NCBI GenBank assembly: GCA_947685225.1
Contig: CANTUV010000011.1
Span: forward strand, 65,460,501 to 65,524,500
Reading direction: 5' to 3'
DNA from: Garcia nutans
Lineage: Eukaryota; Streptophyta; Magnoliopsida; Malpighiales; Euphorbiaceae
Length of the DNA stretch: 64,000 nucleotides
The notes under the pieces are model-generated. The model did no database searches. It had not been told where the DNA came from and saw only the letters and a program-made list of their open reading frames with translations. The position numbers were made by a program, and so were the translations under genes. Of the stretch, positions 50,747 through 62,600 are shown one piece after another (position 1 is the stretch's first letter; each line of letters begins with the position of its first letter).

Positions 50747-53700
50747 ATGCAGGCCAAGCCATCTCATTTTTGTCCAATAAAATTCCCTTCTCCGATACAA
50801 CTACCTCCGATACATCAGATTCGATCTAAGTTGCCGGCGAGCATAAGAACACCGAGAGTCATATCCATTTATGCTCCTGATAATTCCTCTATCTCGACTC
50901 AAATAGACGATTTAGTGACTGCGTTTTGGGACTATCAATTTCTATTTGTATCGCAACGTTCTGAAACGGCAGAGCCAGTAAATCTTCGAATCATCGACGG
51001 TGCAGTTCTGGCGGACTTTCCTTCCGGTACTTATTACTTAACCGGACCAGGTCTTTTCACCGACGACCATGGATCGACGGTGCATCCATTAGATGGACAT
51101 GGATATGTTAGGGCCTTCAGATTTGATAATGGAGAAATTAAGTTCATGGCTAGGTATGTGAAGACGGAGGCCCAAGTAGAGGAACACGATCCATTGACAA
51201 GCACGTGGAAGTTTACTCATCGGGGCCCATTTTCAGTTTTAAAAGGTGGGAAAATGATTGGAAATACTAAGGTGATGAAGAACGTAGCAAATACTAGCGT
51301 ACTCAAGTGGGGTGGAAAGTTATTGTGCTTGTGGGAAGGCGGGAACCCGTATGAGATTGAATCAGAGACGTTGGATACGATCGGAAGATTTGATATGATT
51401 GATGGCTGTGATTTAACGACGGATGGCTCAATTAATTATGGTGATTTATGGGATTTAGCCGCAGGTTTATTGAAACCGATTCTCTATGGTATGTGCAATA
51501 AACATTTTTACCTGCTAAAAAAATATATTTTTACTATATTGAGTGTGTAGGTCGATCGACAAAGAACTATTCTACCATAATTAGAGATTTTAAGTTCGAT
51601 TATCTGAATATGCAGCTGTATTAAAACTCGATAGAAATATTTTATCATTTTTATAGTCATATCTTACTCGATTTTAAAAGAATAATTTATATAAAAAAAT
51701 ATATATATTTACATTATCATGTCAAATATAAAATTTGTATTTATAATTGGACTATATTTTGATATTGCTATTCTATTCTGATGATTTTTTTTTTATTTTT
51801 TTTAAGAAAAAAGATATATCCTTCAACATTAATTTTGCTGATTCTGCACAGGAGTTTTTAAAATGCCACCCAAAAGATTGCTTTCTCATTATAAGCTAGA
51901 CACTAAAAGGAATAGGCTTCTCACTTTATCATGCAATGCGGAGGATATGTTGCTGCCTCGCAGTAATTTTGCATTTTATGGTGAGTTGATTTGTGATGCC
52001 AATTGATTGTTATAAAGGTATGAAAACAATTAAATAATTAGTCGATTCTGTGATGGATACTTTCTCAGTTTTAAATTGATAAAAAAATTATGTTTATCAA
52101 TACGGATGGGGTATTTTCTTTTTCTTTTTTTTTTATAATGATTAATAAGATTTTTTATTGATTCCCAAATTTATGTTTTGTTTTCAGAATTTGATCCAAA
52201 ATTCAAGTTGCTGCAGAAACAAGAATTCAAAATCCCAGATCATTTGATGATTCATGATTGGGCATTTACTGACACTCATTATATATTATTCGCCAATCGC
52301 ATCAAGCTCGATGTTGGAGGTAATTATAAATTCAACTAAGAGATATGCATGATAAAAATATAAAGAGGCTAAATTTATTATGGGAAAAATTTTCATATAT
52401 AATAATATTGAAATACAATTTAACTATATTTTCTCATAGTATGCTGAATCAGAAAAATTAAACTATACTATAAATGAATGTATAATTTTTTTTTATTTTT
52501 AATATATAATAAATAATTAAAGAGAGTTGTATTTTACTTTATCACGAGATTTAATCTTAACTAAATTTATAGTAAAAAATGATTATTTCTTGGTAGTCCT
52601 AAAAATAGGAAGAGTGAATCAGAGATAATCATCTAAGGTGTTATTTGGCATAATTTTTGACAGGTGAAAAGTTTTTTTTTTTTTTTTTAAATGAAAAGCT
52701 AGTTTTATAGTATTTGGTAATGATTAATTAAAAAAAATCATCCTTCTTACACCTAAAAATCAGCTATTAAAAAAAGAAGAAAAATAATACTTTTTAACAA
52801 AGCTGCTTTTTAGATTAATTGGGTAGTAATTTTTAAAAATTATTTAGACAAAAATATCTTTAATTTTTATTAAAAATAACCGATTTACTTATTATAAACA
52901 AAATAGTTTTTGACTTTCTTTTTTATTTTCTTCCTAATTTTAAATGTATTTTTTTTGTCATTTTATTTTAATAAGTCATTTTTAAAAATAATTTTACCAA
53001 ACACAAATAAAGTGTTTATGAGTTCAAAAATAATTTTTAGATTATATTTACCAAACAGTTAAGTGATTTTAAAAATAATAATTTTTAAAATATAACTTTT
53101 ATAAATATAAAAAATTATTTTCATAAGCTGTGTTAAATTGACCCTAAATTACTTTTGAAAAATATTTTACAAAATTTTTGTAAAGTTTTTATAACTTTTT
53201 ATAAATCATAATTATAGTATTCTTAAATTTAGCTGCTATAAATTAATAATAACAAATTATAATTATAAAATTTAGTATAAAAATAATGATGAATTATAAA
53301 AACTATACTAAATTACTTATAATAAAAAATTACATTTATAATTACAAATTTTAGTATCTTTAATTATAAAATATCCATAATTTTTTTTTAAAATTTAGCT
53401 GTAAAATTTTTGTGAATAAAAAGTTAGGAGGATCAAATGTAATTATTTTTCAAAAATAATATGTACAATATAACTAAAAAAATATTCCTCCACCTAAGTT
53501 TTGGGTCCATCCCTGAATTAAACAAGTCATAAAATTATATTGCTGCTTAATTAGTTTATTTGTGAAGATAAATTAAATTAAATATGTGCATTTTTAAGTA
53601 ATATTGCAGGATCAATGACAGCCATTTGTGGGTTATCTCCAATGATATCAGCCTTGTCAGTGAACCCTAGCAAGTCGACCTCTTCCATATATTTACTTCC

Positions 53701-55159
53701 CCGTTTTCCTGACAAATTCTCCCGTCGCCGAGACTGGAAAATACCTGTGGAAGCGAAGTCACAAATGTGGCTGCTGCACGTTGGCAATGCTTTTGAAACT
53801 ATGGATGAAAATGGTGATTTGGAGATTCAAGTCCAAGCTTGCGCTTGCTCTTACCAGTGGTTTAATTTCCAAAGAATGTTTGGTAATTGCTAAAGGCTGT
53901 CTACTTTAATATGTGATAGTGCACACACTCTCAATTGATAATTTGATTTCCATGATTAAATTTAATTATAAATATTTTTTAAAATTATAAAAAACGTCAA
54001 AACAGTATTAAATCGAATTTATTCCTGTAATTAAGTTGATAATGAGTTGAATCCAAATTTGAAAAATGCTAAAATTGTTTAAAAAATTGAATCTCAAATC
54101 CGTAAATTCTTTTTACTAATTGAAGTTGGCAACTTAGTTCACGGTTAGGCCTATTTTTCACCTTTCACATTTGCACCTATGCTTGCTTCAGTTTTGAAAA
54201 ACTTGCACATTTTTTAAGTTTTAGAAGCATTATGTTTTTGACAGGCTTAAATTAACTAAGTAATAATTTATTGACGATAATTTGATTAATTGTGGTGTTA
54301 ACAGGATATAATTGGCAAAGTGGTAGACTTGACCCTTCTATCATGAATGTGAAAGAACGAGAAAATGAGCTATTGCCTCATCTTGTTCAGGTATCTATCA
54401 AATTGAATGGCGATGGAAGCTGCCAAAGATGCACCGTAGAGCCTTTGAATGAATGGAGGAAGCCAGCAGATTTCCCTACTATTAATCCAACATTTTCCGG
54501 CATTAAGAACAGATATATATATGCGGCAACTTCTTCTGGATCTCGTCAAACATTGCCCCATTTTCCATTTGATATGGTGGTGAAGCTAAATGTATTAGAT
54601 AAGTCTATAAAAACATGGTCTGCTGGTGCTCGGAGATTTATCGGCGAGCCTATATTTGTTCCTAAACAAGGTGAAGAAGACGATGGATATCTTCTTGTAG
54701 TTGAGGTGAGCTAACAAACTTGTTAAGTACTGCTGTTATTTTTAAGATAAATTACATTCATCGTCTCTCATAAAATTATACCTAAAAACAATAAAAATTT
54801 AAGTTGCGCGATACCAACTTTTCATTAATTGAATAAACAGGATAACGCGTAAAATTTTTTATTTTAAGAAATTACTACAATATTAGGAATTGAAAATGAA
54901 AAAACGACAACATGAATATTATCTTTAGCTTTTTTTAAATCATGCAGTTAAGAATTTGAATCCAAAAGACTAATATGCCGCATGGTTATATGTTTTGCAG
55001 TATGCAGTCGCAATACAAAGGTGCTACCTTGTCATTTTGAATCCAAAAAGGATTGGGGAAGGTGATGCAGTAGCAGCAAGATTAGAGGTCCCAAAACATT
55101 TAAATTTTCCACTTGGTTTTCATGGTTTTTGGGCAGATACTATTGATACAAATAATTGA
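50747..55159 (+). CDS. CCD7: Carotenoid cleavage dioxygenase 7, 6 exons, intact
   Basis: Plastid non-haem iron dioxygenase that cleaves 9-cis-beta-carotene to 9-cis-beta-apo-10'-carotenal and beta-ionone, the second committed step of strigolactone synthesis (MAX3 in Arabidopsis). Exons: 50747-51488, 51852-51980, 52188-52319, 53610-53882, 54305-54705, 55001-55159. They total 1836 nt in phase, 611 aa, close to the family length. Start MQAKPSHFCPIKF is the first ATG; the Ser/Pro/Arg-rich N-terminus fits a transit peptide. Diagnostic CCD7 segments: FWDYQFLFVSQRSE, VLKWGGKLLCLWEGG, DLTTDGSINYGDLWD. Candidate iron-ligand histidines occur in THRGPF, HDWAFTDTHYIL, WLLHVGNAFE and the C-terminal LGFHGFWAD. 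No lesion was seen. The third intron (1.3 kb) is swollen by AT-rich, possibly element-derived DNA. Confidence 0.94.
52630..53150. repeat. Possible MITE remnant in CCD7 intron 3
   Basis: Begins AAGGTGTTATTTGGCATAA and contains ACCAAACA words near its right part. This is the style of GTGTTTGG-ended plant MITEs seen elsewhere in this window. No clear inverted-repeat pair or target duplication could be fixed. Confidence 0.25.
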
Positions 55160-56667
55160 GATTTAAGTTGCAATCAATTGTACAAATAAATGAGAATTGT
55201 GATATATATTCTTAAAGTTTATGAGAGAATTTCAGTTATTTGATAAAATTTTTAAAGGTTTGGAGAGTCACAACTCACGAACCCTTCACCTTTATTATTA
55301 ACTATTATTATTATAAATGATGAGAGGATGAGAGCATAAGCAAATATTGCCTATTGTAAAGTACAATTAAATAGCAATTAATTATGATGTAACGGATAAA
55401 ATAAAAATTAAAAATTAATATAATTTTTTGTTTGTGTAATATAAATAAATTTTTAATGAGAAAGTAAAATTTGAGTTATAGTATTTTATATTATTAAATG
55501 AAAACAAATTTATATATTAATGTAATTAGTACATATAAAAGATGATTATATGCACAAATGTATGTTATATATTATACAAATTTATATTTACAATAATATT
55601 TGTATAATATATTAAAATATTTTTTGAATTAGTTCGAATACCCCTTGATGAAATGAACGATTAGAAAAAAGAAACAAGAATTTTCATTCTATTATATTAA
55701 TTAAAAAACAAAAAAAAATATTTGCTTGTAACTTAAATATAAAAAAGAAATATTTATTGGACTTCAACTTAATTGAGTTACATACTTAACATGATATATT
55801 AAATTAATGATGATTATTTATTTTAAAATAAATAAATTGAATAAATAAATTGACTATATGTTTAATTTTTCAATATATTTTTATCATATATAATTACGAG
55901 TTATGTCGAAACTAAAACTTAAAAATTAAAATATAAATAAGTAATATAAATAATATTAAAAGTCATTTTTATATTTTTCATGTATATTGACATATAGATA
56001 TATGCAATTTTATCCATTATACATAAATGCAGTAATTGGATTGATACTTACCTAAATTAATCTTTTTAGGAGAAATACAAATTAGTCTTTGAAAAAATAT
56101 TATAAAAAGCCAAATATTAGACTTGTCTTATAATAAAATATATTAATTGATATTAATATTGTTAAATTTATAAATAAATTTCTTGAAACTATTGATTAAA
56201 TTCTCATTAATTAGCCTATTTTCTCATTAATCCAATTTTATATTTCTTCTCTTTCCTTTGTCTTTGAGTGCATATATATACATATATTATTGTTTGAAAA
56301 AAATAAATTAAAAATTATCACCATGATAATTAAATATTTTTAGCAACGCAAATGACTTTAATTTTTTTTTACCAAATAAGTCCTTTTTTATTTACCTTAA
56401 CTATTTCACAATTGGTATATATAATATAATTGTTCAAAAAAAATGGTATATATAATATAAAAATAAAACCCATAATAATTGAAATTTAATACTACTTAAT
56501 ATGCTTATTTAGGAAACTATAGCGATTATGACAAAATGAGGATTTTTTTTTCAAAAAGCACAGCTCCAATTTTTTACCGAACGTGTCGAAGAGAAGAGCC
56601 AAACCCTCTAAAACCCTCTTTATATTATTTTCAAATCAAAGCAGAGCACACTCAGATAGTGAAGACA
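55160..56667. other. CCD7 3' flank and NUP62 promoter/leader
   Basis: AT-rich spacer. The last 130 bases before the NUP62 ATG are open and include AACCCTCTAAAACCCTC, likely leader sequence. No other gene is visible. Confidence 0.5.
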
Positions 56668-59600
56668 ATGTCTGGGTTAAATTTTTCATCATTTTCGTCC
56701 TCTGAATCCTTCTCATCCTCACCGTTCTCATTAGGATCCTCCGCTTCTCCATTCGGATCCACAACCAGTAATGCAGGATTCTCATTCGGATCCTCACCTT
56801 TCGGTTCTGCAAACCCTAGCTCTTCATCTTCTTCTTCTTCCTTCTCATTTTCTTTAAACCCTTCGTCAAACTCTAATCCTAGCTCCGCTGCGTCTGCTTC
56901 TTCATTTGGTTTTGGATTCTCTTCCTCCTCCTCCGTCTCAGTCTCCGCCTCCGCCTCCGCCTCTTACTCTACTGCCGGCCCCGGTTTATGCTTATCAATT
57001 GGTTCAGCAACTGCTACTACCGGTTCCGGTTCTTTTCCGTTTGGCTCTTTGTCTGCTTCGTCTGCTTCCTCTGCAAGTTCTGGTTCAAATCTGTTTGGGG
57101 TAGTTTCATCTGCAGCTAGTTCTTCTTCTCCTTTGTTTGGTGCTATTTCTTCTACGTCAACCTCTGGTTCTTCTTTGTTTGGTGCATCGTCAGCAGCGGC
57201 TGTCAGCACTGGCTTTTCAGGTTTTGGGGGATCAACATCTTCACCATTTTTTGGAACAACCACTTGTTGTGCAGCGGAAGTAAATAGCACGCAAATTACT
57301 TACTATTATACAAGTAAATAGTGTATGAAATATTGTACTAAAAATAAATACCAAGAAAATTCCCAGGAAAGGCTGGAGGGGTCACAGGCGGTCCCGCTTA
57401 AAACCCAGTCTCCTTAGACAGAATTTCACTCGGATAATTAATAGCACAATATAACAAAACAACTACCCTTGATAATAGTTATAAAACTGAGACAAAATAA
57501 CACACCGAATTTAACGTGGTTCACCCTTTTACTTTGGGCTACGTCCACGGGACAAACTCCGAAAAATATTCTTCCACTATTAAAAATAGTAGGCTTATAA
57601 GAGAGACTTCTCTAGAAATATTTCTAGAGGTACAATTATTACAATTGAGATAAACCCAAAATAATGGCATTCAAGTGTTTCTCAAACACTTTTAAAATTA
57701 AACTACTTCACTATTTTGTCACTCCCCAAATAATTCTTTCTCTCTCACAATTCACTAATGTTTTTTTTTCTTAATTTGTGTGTTTTGAAGAAGAAGGGGA
57801 AGGCCATATATATAGGTCTTCCCATGAGGTTGTTGGCCTAACTTAATTAGGCCAACAACCATTTATTATTATTATTTTTATTTTACATAGTCAAAAAATA
57901 CCAAATGGTTGGTATTTTCCAACAATTCTCCCCCTACCAACCATATGAATTAACTGTCATTCCTGTAGATGATCGACAAAACTCAAACTTTTCCCTTGGT
58001 AGAATCTTTGTTAACATGTCTGCACCATTTTCTTCAGTATGAATCTTTTCAAGCTGTAAAATCTTTTTCTCCAACACATCTCTGATCCAGTGGTATCTCA
58101 CATCAATATGTTTTGATCTTGAGTGAAAGGAGGAATTCTTTCCAAGGTGGATAGCGCTCTGACTATCACAATAAAGTGAATATCTATCCTGCTGAAATCC
58201 AAGTTCATCTAAGAACTTTTTCATCCACAAGAGCTCTTTGCAAGCTTCAGTTGCAGCAATAAATTCTGCTTCAGTTGTTGAGAGGGCAACACACTTTTGC
58301 AACCTTGATTGCCATGACACGGCTCCCCCTGCAAATGAAATAAAATAACCTGATGTAGACTTTCTTGAGTCAACATCGCCTGCCATATCTGCATCTGTGT
58401 AGCCAATTAACACAGGTTTACCATCACCAAAACATAAACATATTTTGGAAGTGCCACAGAGATATCTGAGAATCCATTTCACAGCAGCCCAATGTTCCTT
58501 GCCAGGATTAGAAAGGAACCGACTTACTACTCCCACTGAGTGAGCAATATCTGGCCGTGTACATACCATGGCATATATCAAACTGCCAACTGCTGAAGCA
58601 TATGGAACTCTATCCATCTCTTCTTTCTCTTTATCTGTGAAAGGACATTGTTTTGAAGTTAATTTAAAGTGGTTAGCAAGAGGACAACTAACCGCTTTAG
58701 CCTTGTCCATATTAAACCTTTGAAGTACTTTCTTAATATACTTCTCCTGTGACAACCACAATTTCTTGGTGCCTCTATCTCTGATTATCTTCATGCCAAG
58801 AATTTGTGCTGCTAGCCCTAAGTCTTTCATAGCAAAAGACTTGCTTAACTGCTTCTTCAGATTGTTAATTTTGGAAATGTTCTGGCCAACGATTAACATG
58901 TCATCCACATAGAGTAAGAGAATTATAAAATCATCATCAGAGAATTTCTTCACAAATACACAGTGATCTGAAGAGGTCTTTTTGTAGCCTTGCTCCCCCA
59001 TAACTGACTCAAACTTCTTGTACCACTGTCTTGGTGCCTGCTTCAAGCCATACAAGCTTTTCTTTAACTTGCAAACATAATCCTCTTTTCCTTTTTCTTT
59101 GAAACCCTCTGGTTGTTCCATGTATATCTCTTCCTCCAAGTCACCATGAAGGAAGGCAGTCTTTACATCCATCTGCTCAATCTCCAAGTTGAGACTTGCA
59201 GCTAATCCCAGTACTGTACGAATGGATGTCATCTTCACCACTGGTGAAAAAATCTCATCAAAGTCAATCCCTTTCCTTTGGCTGAATCCCTTAACAACTA
59301 ATCTGGCTTTGAATCGTGGCTGGGAACTGTGTTCATCATGCTTTATCCTGAACACCCATTTATTCTTCAAAGCCCTCTTGCCTGTTGGCAACTTCACAAG
59401 CTCAAAAGTTTTATTATCATGCAAAGATTTTATCTCATCTTGCATGGCTTCAATCCATTTCTTCCTCTTCTCATCTGCCATAGCTTCTTGGTAATCCTCA
59501 GGTTCTCCCCCATCAGTGAGTAACACGTACTGATCATCCGAGTATCTAGTAGAAGGTTGTCGAGTTCTAATAGATCTTCTCAATGGAACCTGAGGAACTT

Positions 59601-62600
59601 CTACTGGTGGTGGTGGCTGATTTTCAATCTGGTCCTCATCATCATCCGATTGGACCTCTGTAGGAGCATCGATGTCAGCATTTTCTGGCTGACGATTTTG
59701 GATTTCATTTCCAACTTGTCTTGGCACCGCCTGTGGAGGAACTAGCTTTAAGTTTGTTGAATCACCATTGGATTCGGGAATATCCCTTTTCACTTTGTTA
59801 ATGTCTTCAATGGTTTGATCTTCAACAAATATGGCATCACGACTTCTAAGAAGCTTTTTCTGAACTGGATCATAAAATCTATAGCCAAGCTGATCATGAT
59901 CTTGACCATAACCAATAAATACACATTCACGTGTCTTGACATCAAGCTTTGACCTCTCATCCTTAGGAATGTGCACAAAAGCTTTGCAACCAAACACCTT
60001 TAAATGATTATAGGAAACATCCTTTCTTGACCATACCTTTTCTGGTGTATTATATTGAAGAGGAACACAGGGTGAAAAATTGAGTACATGTACTACTGAG
60101 TATAGAGCTTCACCCCAAAAAATCTTAGGCAACTTTGAATGTGATAGTAAACATCTAACTCTCTCCATCAAAGTCCTGTTCATCCTCTCCGCTAAACCGT
60201 TCAATTGCGGCGTTTTTGGAGGTGTTGTTTGATGTCGGATACCATGCTCCTTGCAGTAGGTATCAAATGATCCCATGTATTCTCCACCATTGTCTGTCCG
60301 AATGCATTTTAACTTCTTCCCAGTCTCCCTTTCAACTAAGGCATGAAATTGCTTGAACACGTCTATTACTTGGTCTTTTGACTTCAAAGTATATACCCAC
60401 ATTTTCCTTGAATGATCATCAATGAAAGTCACAAAGTATTGAGCACCACCAAGTGACTTTGACATTGGTCCACACAGATCTGAGTGAATCAGATCCAATA
60501 CATTCTTCATTCTGGAAGGAGTGGAACCTTTGAAAGCAACTCTGTTTTGTTTTCCAGCCAGACAGTCAGCACATTTCTTCAAATCCACTTTATCAACTCC
60601 AGATAATACATTCTTCTTTACCAATTGTGCCATCCCTTTCTCGCCCATATGACTGAGTCTTCTATGCCATAATTCAGTCATATTTTCTTTCTCCACTGCA
60701 TTCACAGAATCACCGGAGAGCTTTGCTTGCATCACATATAGCTTGGAGCACTTTTTACCTTTTCCATATACCAAGGAGCCTTTAGTAAGTTTCCATTGAC
60801 CATCCTTGAAAGTACTACTGAAACCTTCATCATCAAGCATACCAATGGAAATCAGGTTTAGCCGAAGGTTGGGAACATGTCTGACATCTTTCAAAAATAA
60901 TCTCATCCCATTTTCTGTCTTTAAACAAATATCACCTCTGCCGATGATCTTGGCTATACCCTTGTCTCCCATTTTGACAACACCAAAATCTCCTTGTTTA
61001 TATGTTGAGAAAAATTCTTTATGTGATGTGGCATGAATGGTGGCACCACTATCACCTACCCAGTCCAATTCACTGGATGCAATATTCACATCATTATCAT
61101 AAAAAATAACATGAAATTCTTCAATGGTGGCAGCCATGGTTTCTCGTTCATCATCACTGCTATCATCTCGCTTAATCTCTTTGCCTTTGTTCTTCTCCTG
61201 TTTGAACTTTCGACAGAATTTCTTGATATGTCCCTTCTTTTTACAGTGATGGCATTCAACATTTGCATATTTGTTTGATTTTCCTCGACTTTTATCTCTG
61301 GTATTTGAACTCCTGAACTTGCTCCTCCCTCTAGAATCAGTAACCAGAACATCTGGTTGAGATGTAGATACTGAATTTTGAGATCTCCTTCTCATCTCTT
61401 CATTCATAATTGAACTCTTGACGGATTCCAAACTAACAATACCATCGACTGCTGAATTAATGATGGAAATCTTCAAAGTCTCCCAAGACTCTGGCAAAGA
61501 GGAAAGTAGTAAAAGACTGAGTACCTCATCATCAAATTTTATGCCCATTCCTGACAACTGGTCCACAAAACCTTGAAATTCATTCAAGTGATCCGCCAAA
61601 GATGTACCTTCTCGGTAACTAATTTTGACCAGTTTAGTCAAATAGAGCAACTTGTTGTTCCCTGTTTTAGAAGCATATAACTTTTCAAGCTTCTCCCATA
61701 GGGATTTAGCATGAGTCTCTTTACAAATGTGATTATACACATTGTCTTCGACAAACTGTCGGATAAAACCACACACTTGCTCATGCTCGAACTTCCAGTC
61801 TTCATCTGATTTATCATCAGGTTTTGATGTGGTGAATACAGACAAATGCATTTTCGTCACAAATAGGAGATCCTTCATCTTGTTTCTCCATATGTGGTAA
61901 TTCGAACCATTTAGGTTGATCATCTTGTTTATCTTTGTCTCCATCTCTTTAATACAAAGAGGTTAACTCCAATACTGTGTGCTTGAACCACAGCTCTGAT
62001 ACCACTTGTTGTGCAGCGGAAGTAAATAGCACGCAAATTACTTACTATTATACAAGTAAATAGTGTATGAAATATTGTACTAAAAATAAATACCAAGAAA
62101 ATTCCCAGGAAAGGCTGGAGGGGTCACAGGCGGTCCCGCTTAAAACCCAGTCTCCTTAGACAGAATTTCACTCGGATAATTAATAGCACAATATAACAAA
62201 ACAACTACCCTTGATAATAGTTATAAAACTGAGACAAAATAACACACCGAATTTAACGTGGTTCACCCTTTTACTTTGGGCTACGTCCACGGGACAAACT
62301 CCGAAAAATATTCTTCCACTATTAAAAATAGTAGGCTTATAAGAGAGACTTCTCTAGAAATATTTCTAGAGGTACAATTATTACAATTGAGATAAACCCA
62401 AAATAATGGCATTCAAGTGTTTCTCAAACACTTTTAAAATTAAACTACTTCACTATTTTGTCACTCCCCAAATAATTCTTTCTCTCTCACAATTCACTAA
62501 TGTTTTTTTTTCTTAATTTGTGTGTTTTGAAGAAGAAGGGGAAGGCCATATATATAGGCCTTCCCATGAGGTTGTTGGCCTAACTTAATTAGGCCAACAA

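Noticed and set aside
56906..57290. Alternative-frame ORFs over NUP62 (plus 65 codons, minus 108 codons)
   Set aside because: They are shadows of the Ser/FG-rich repeat in other frames; proline- or acid-rich translations arise from the same codons.
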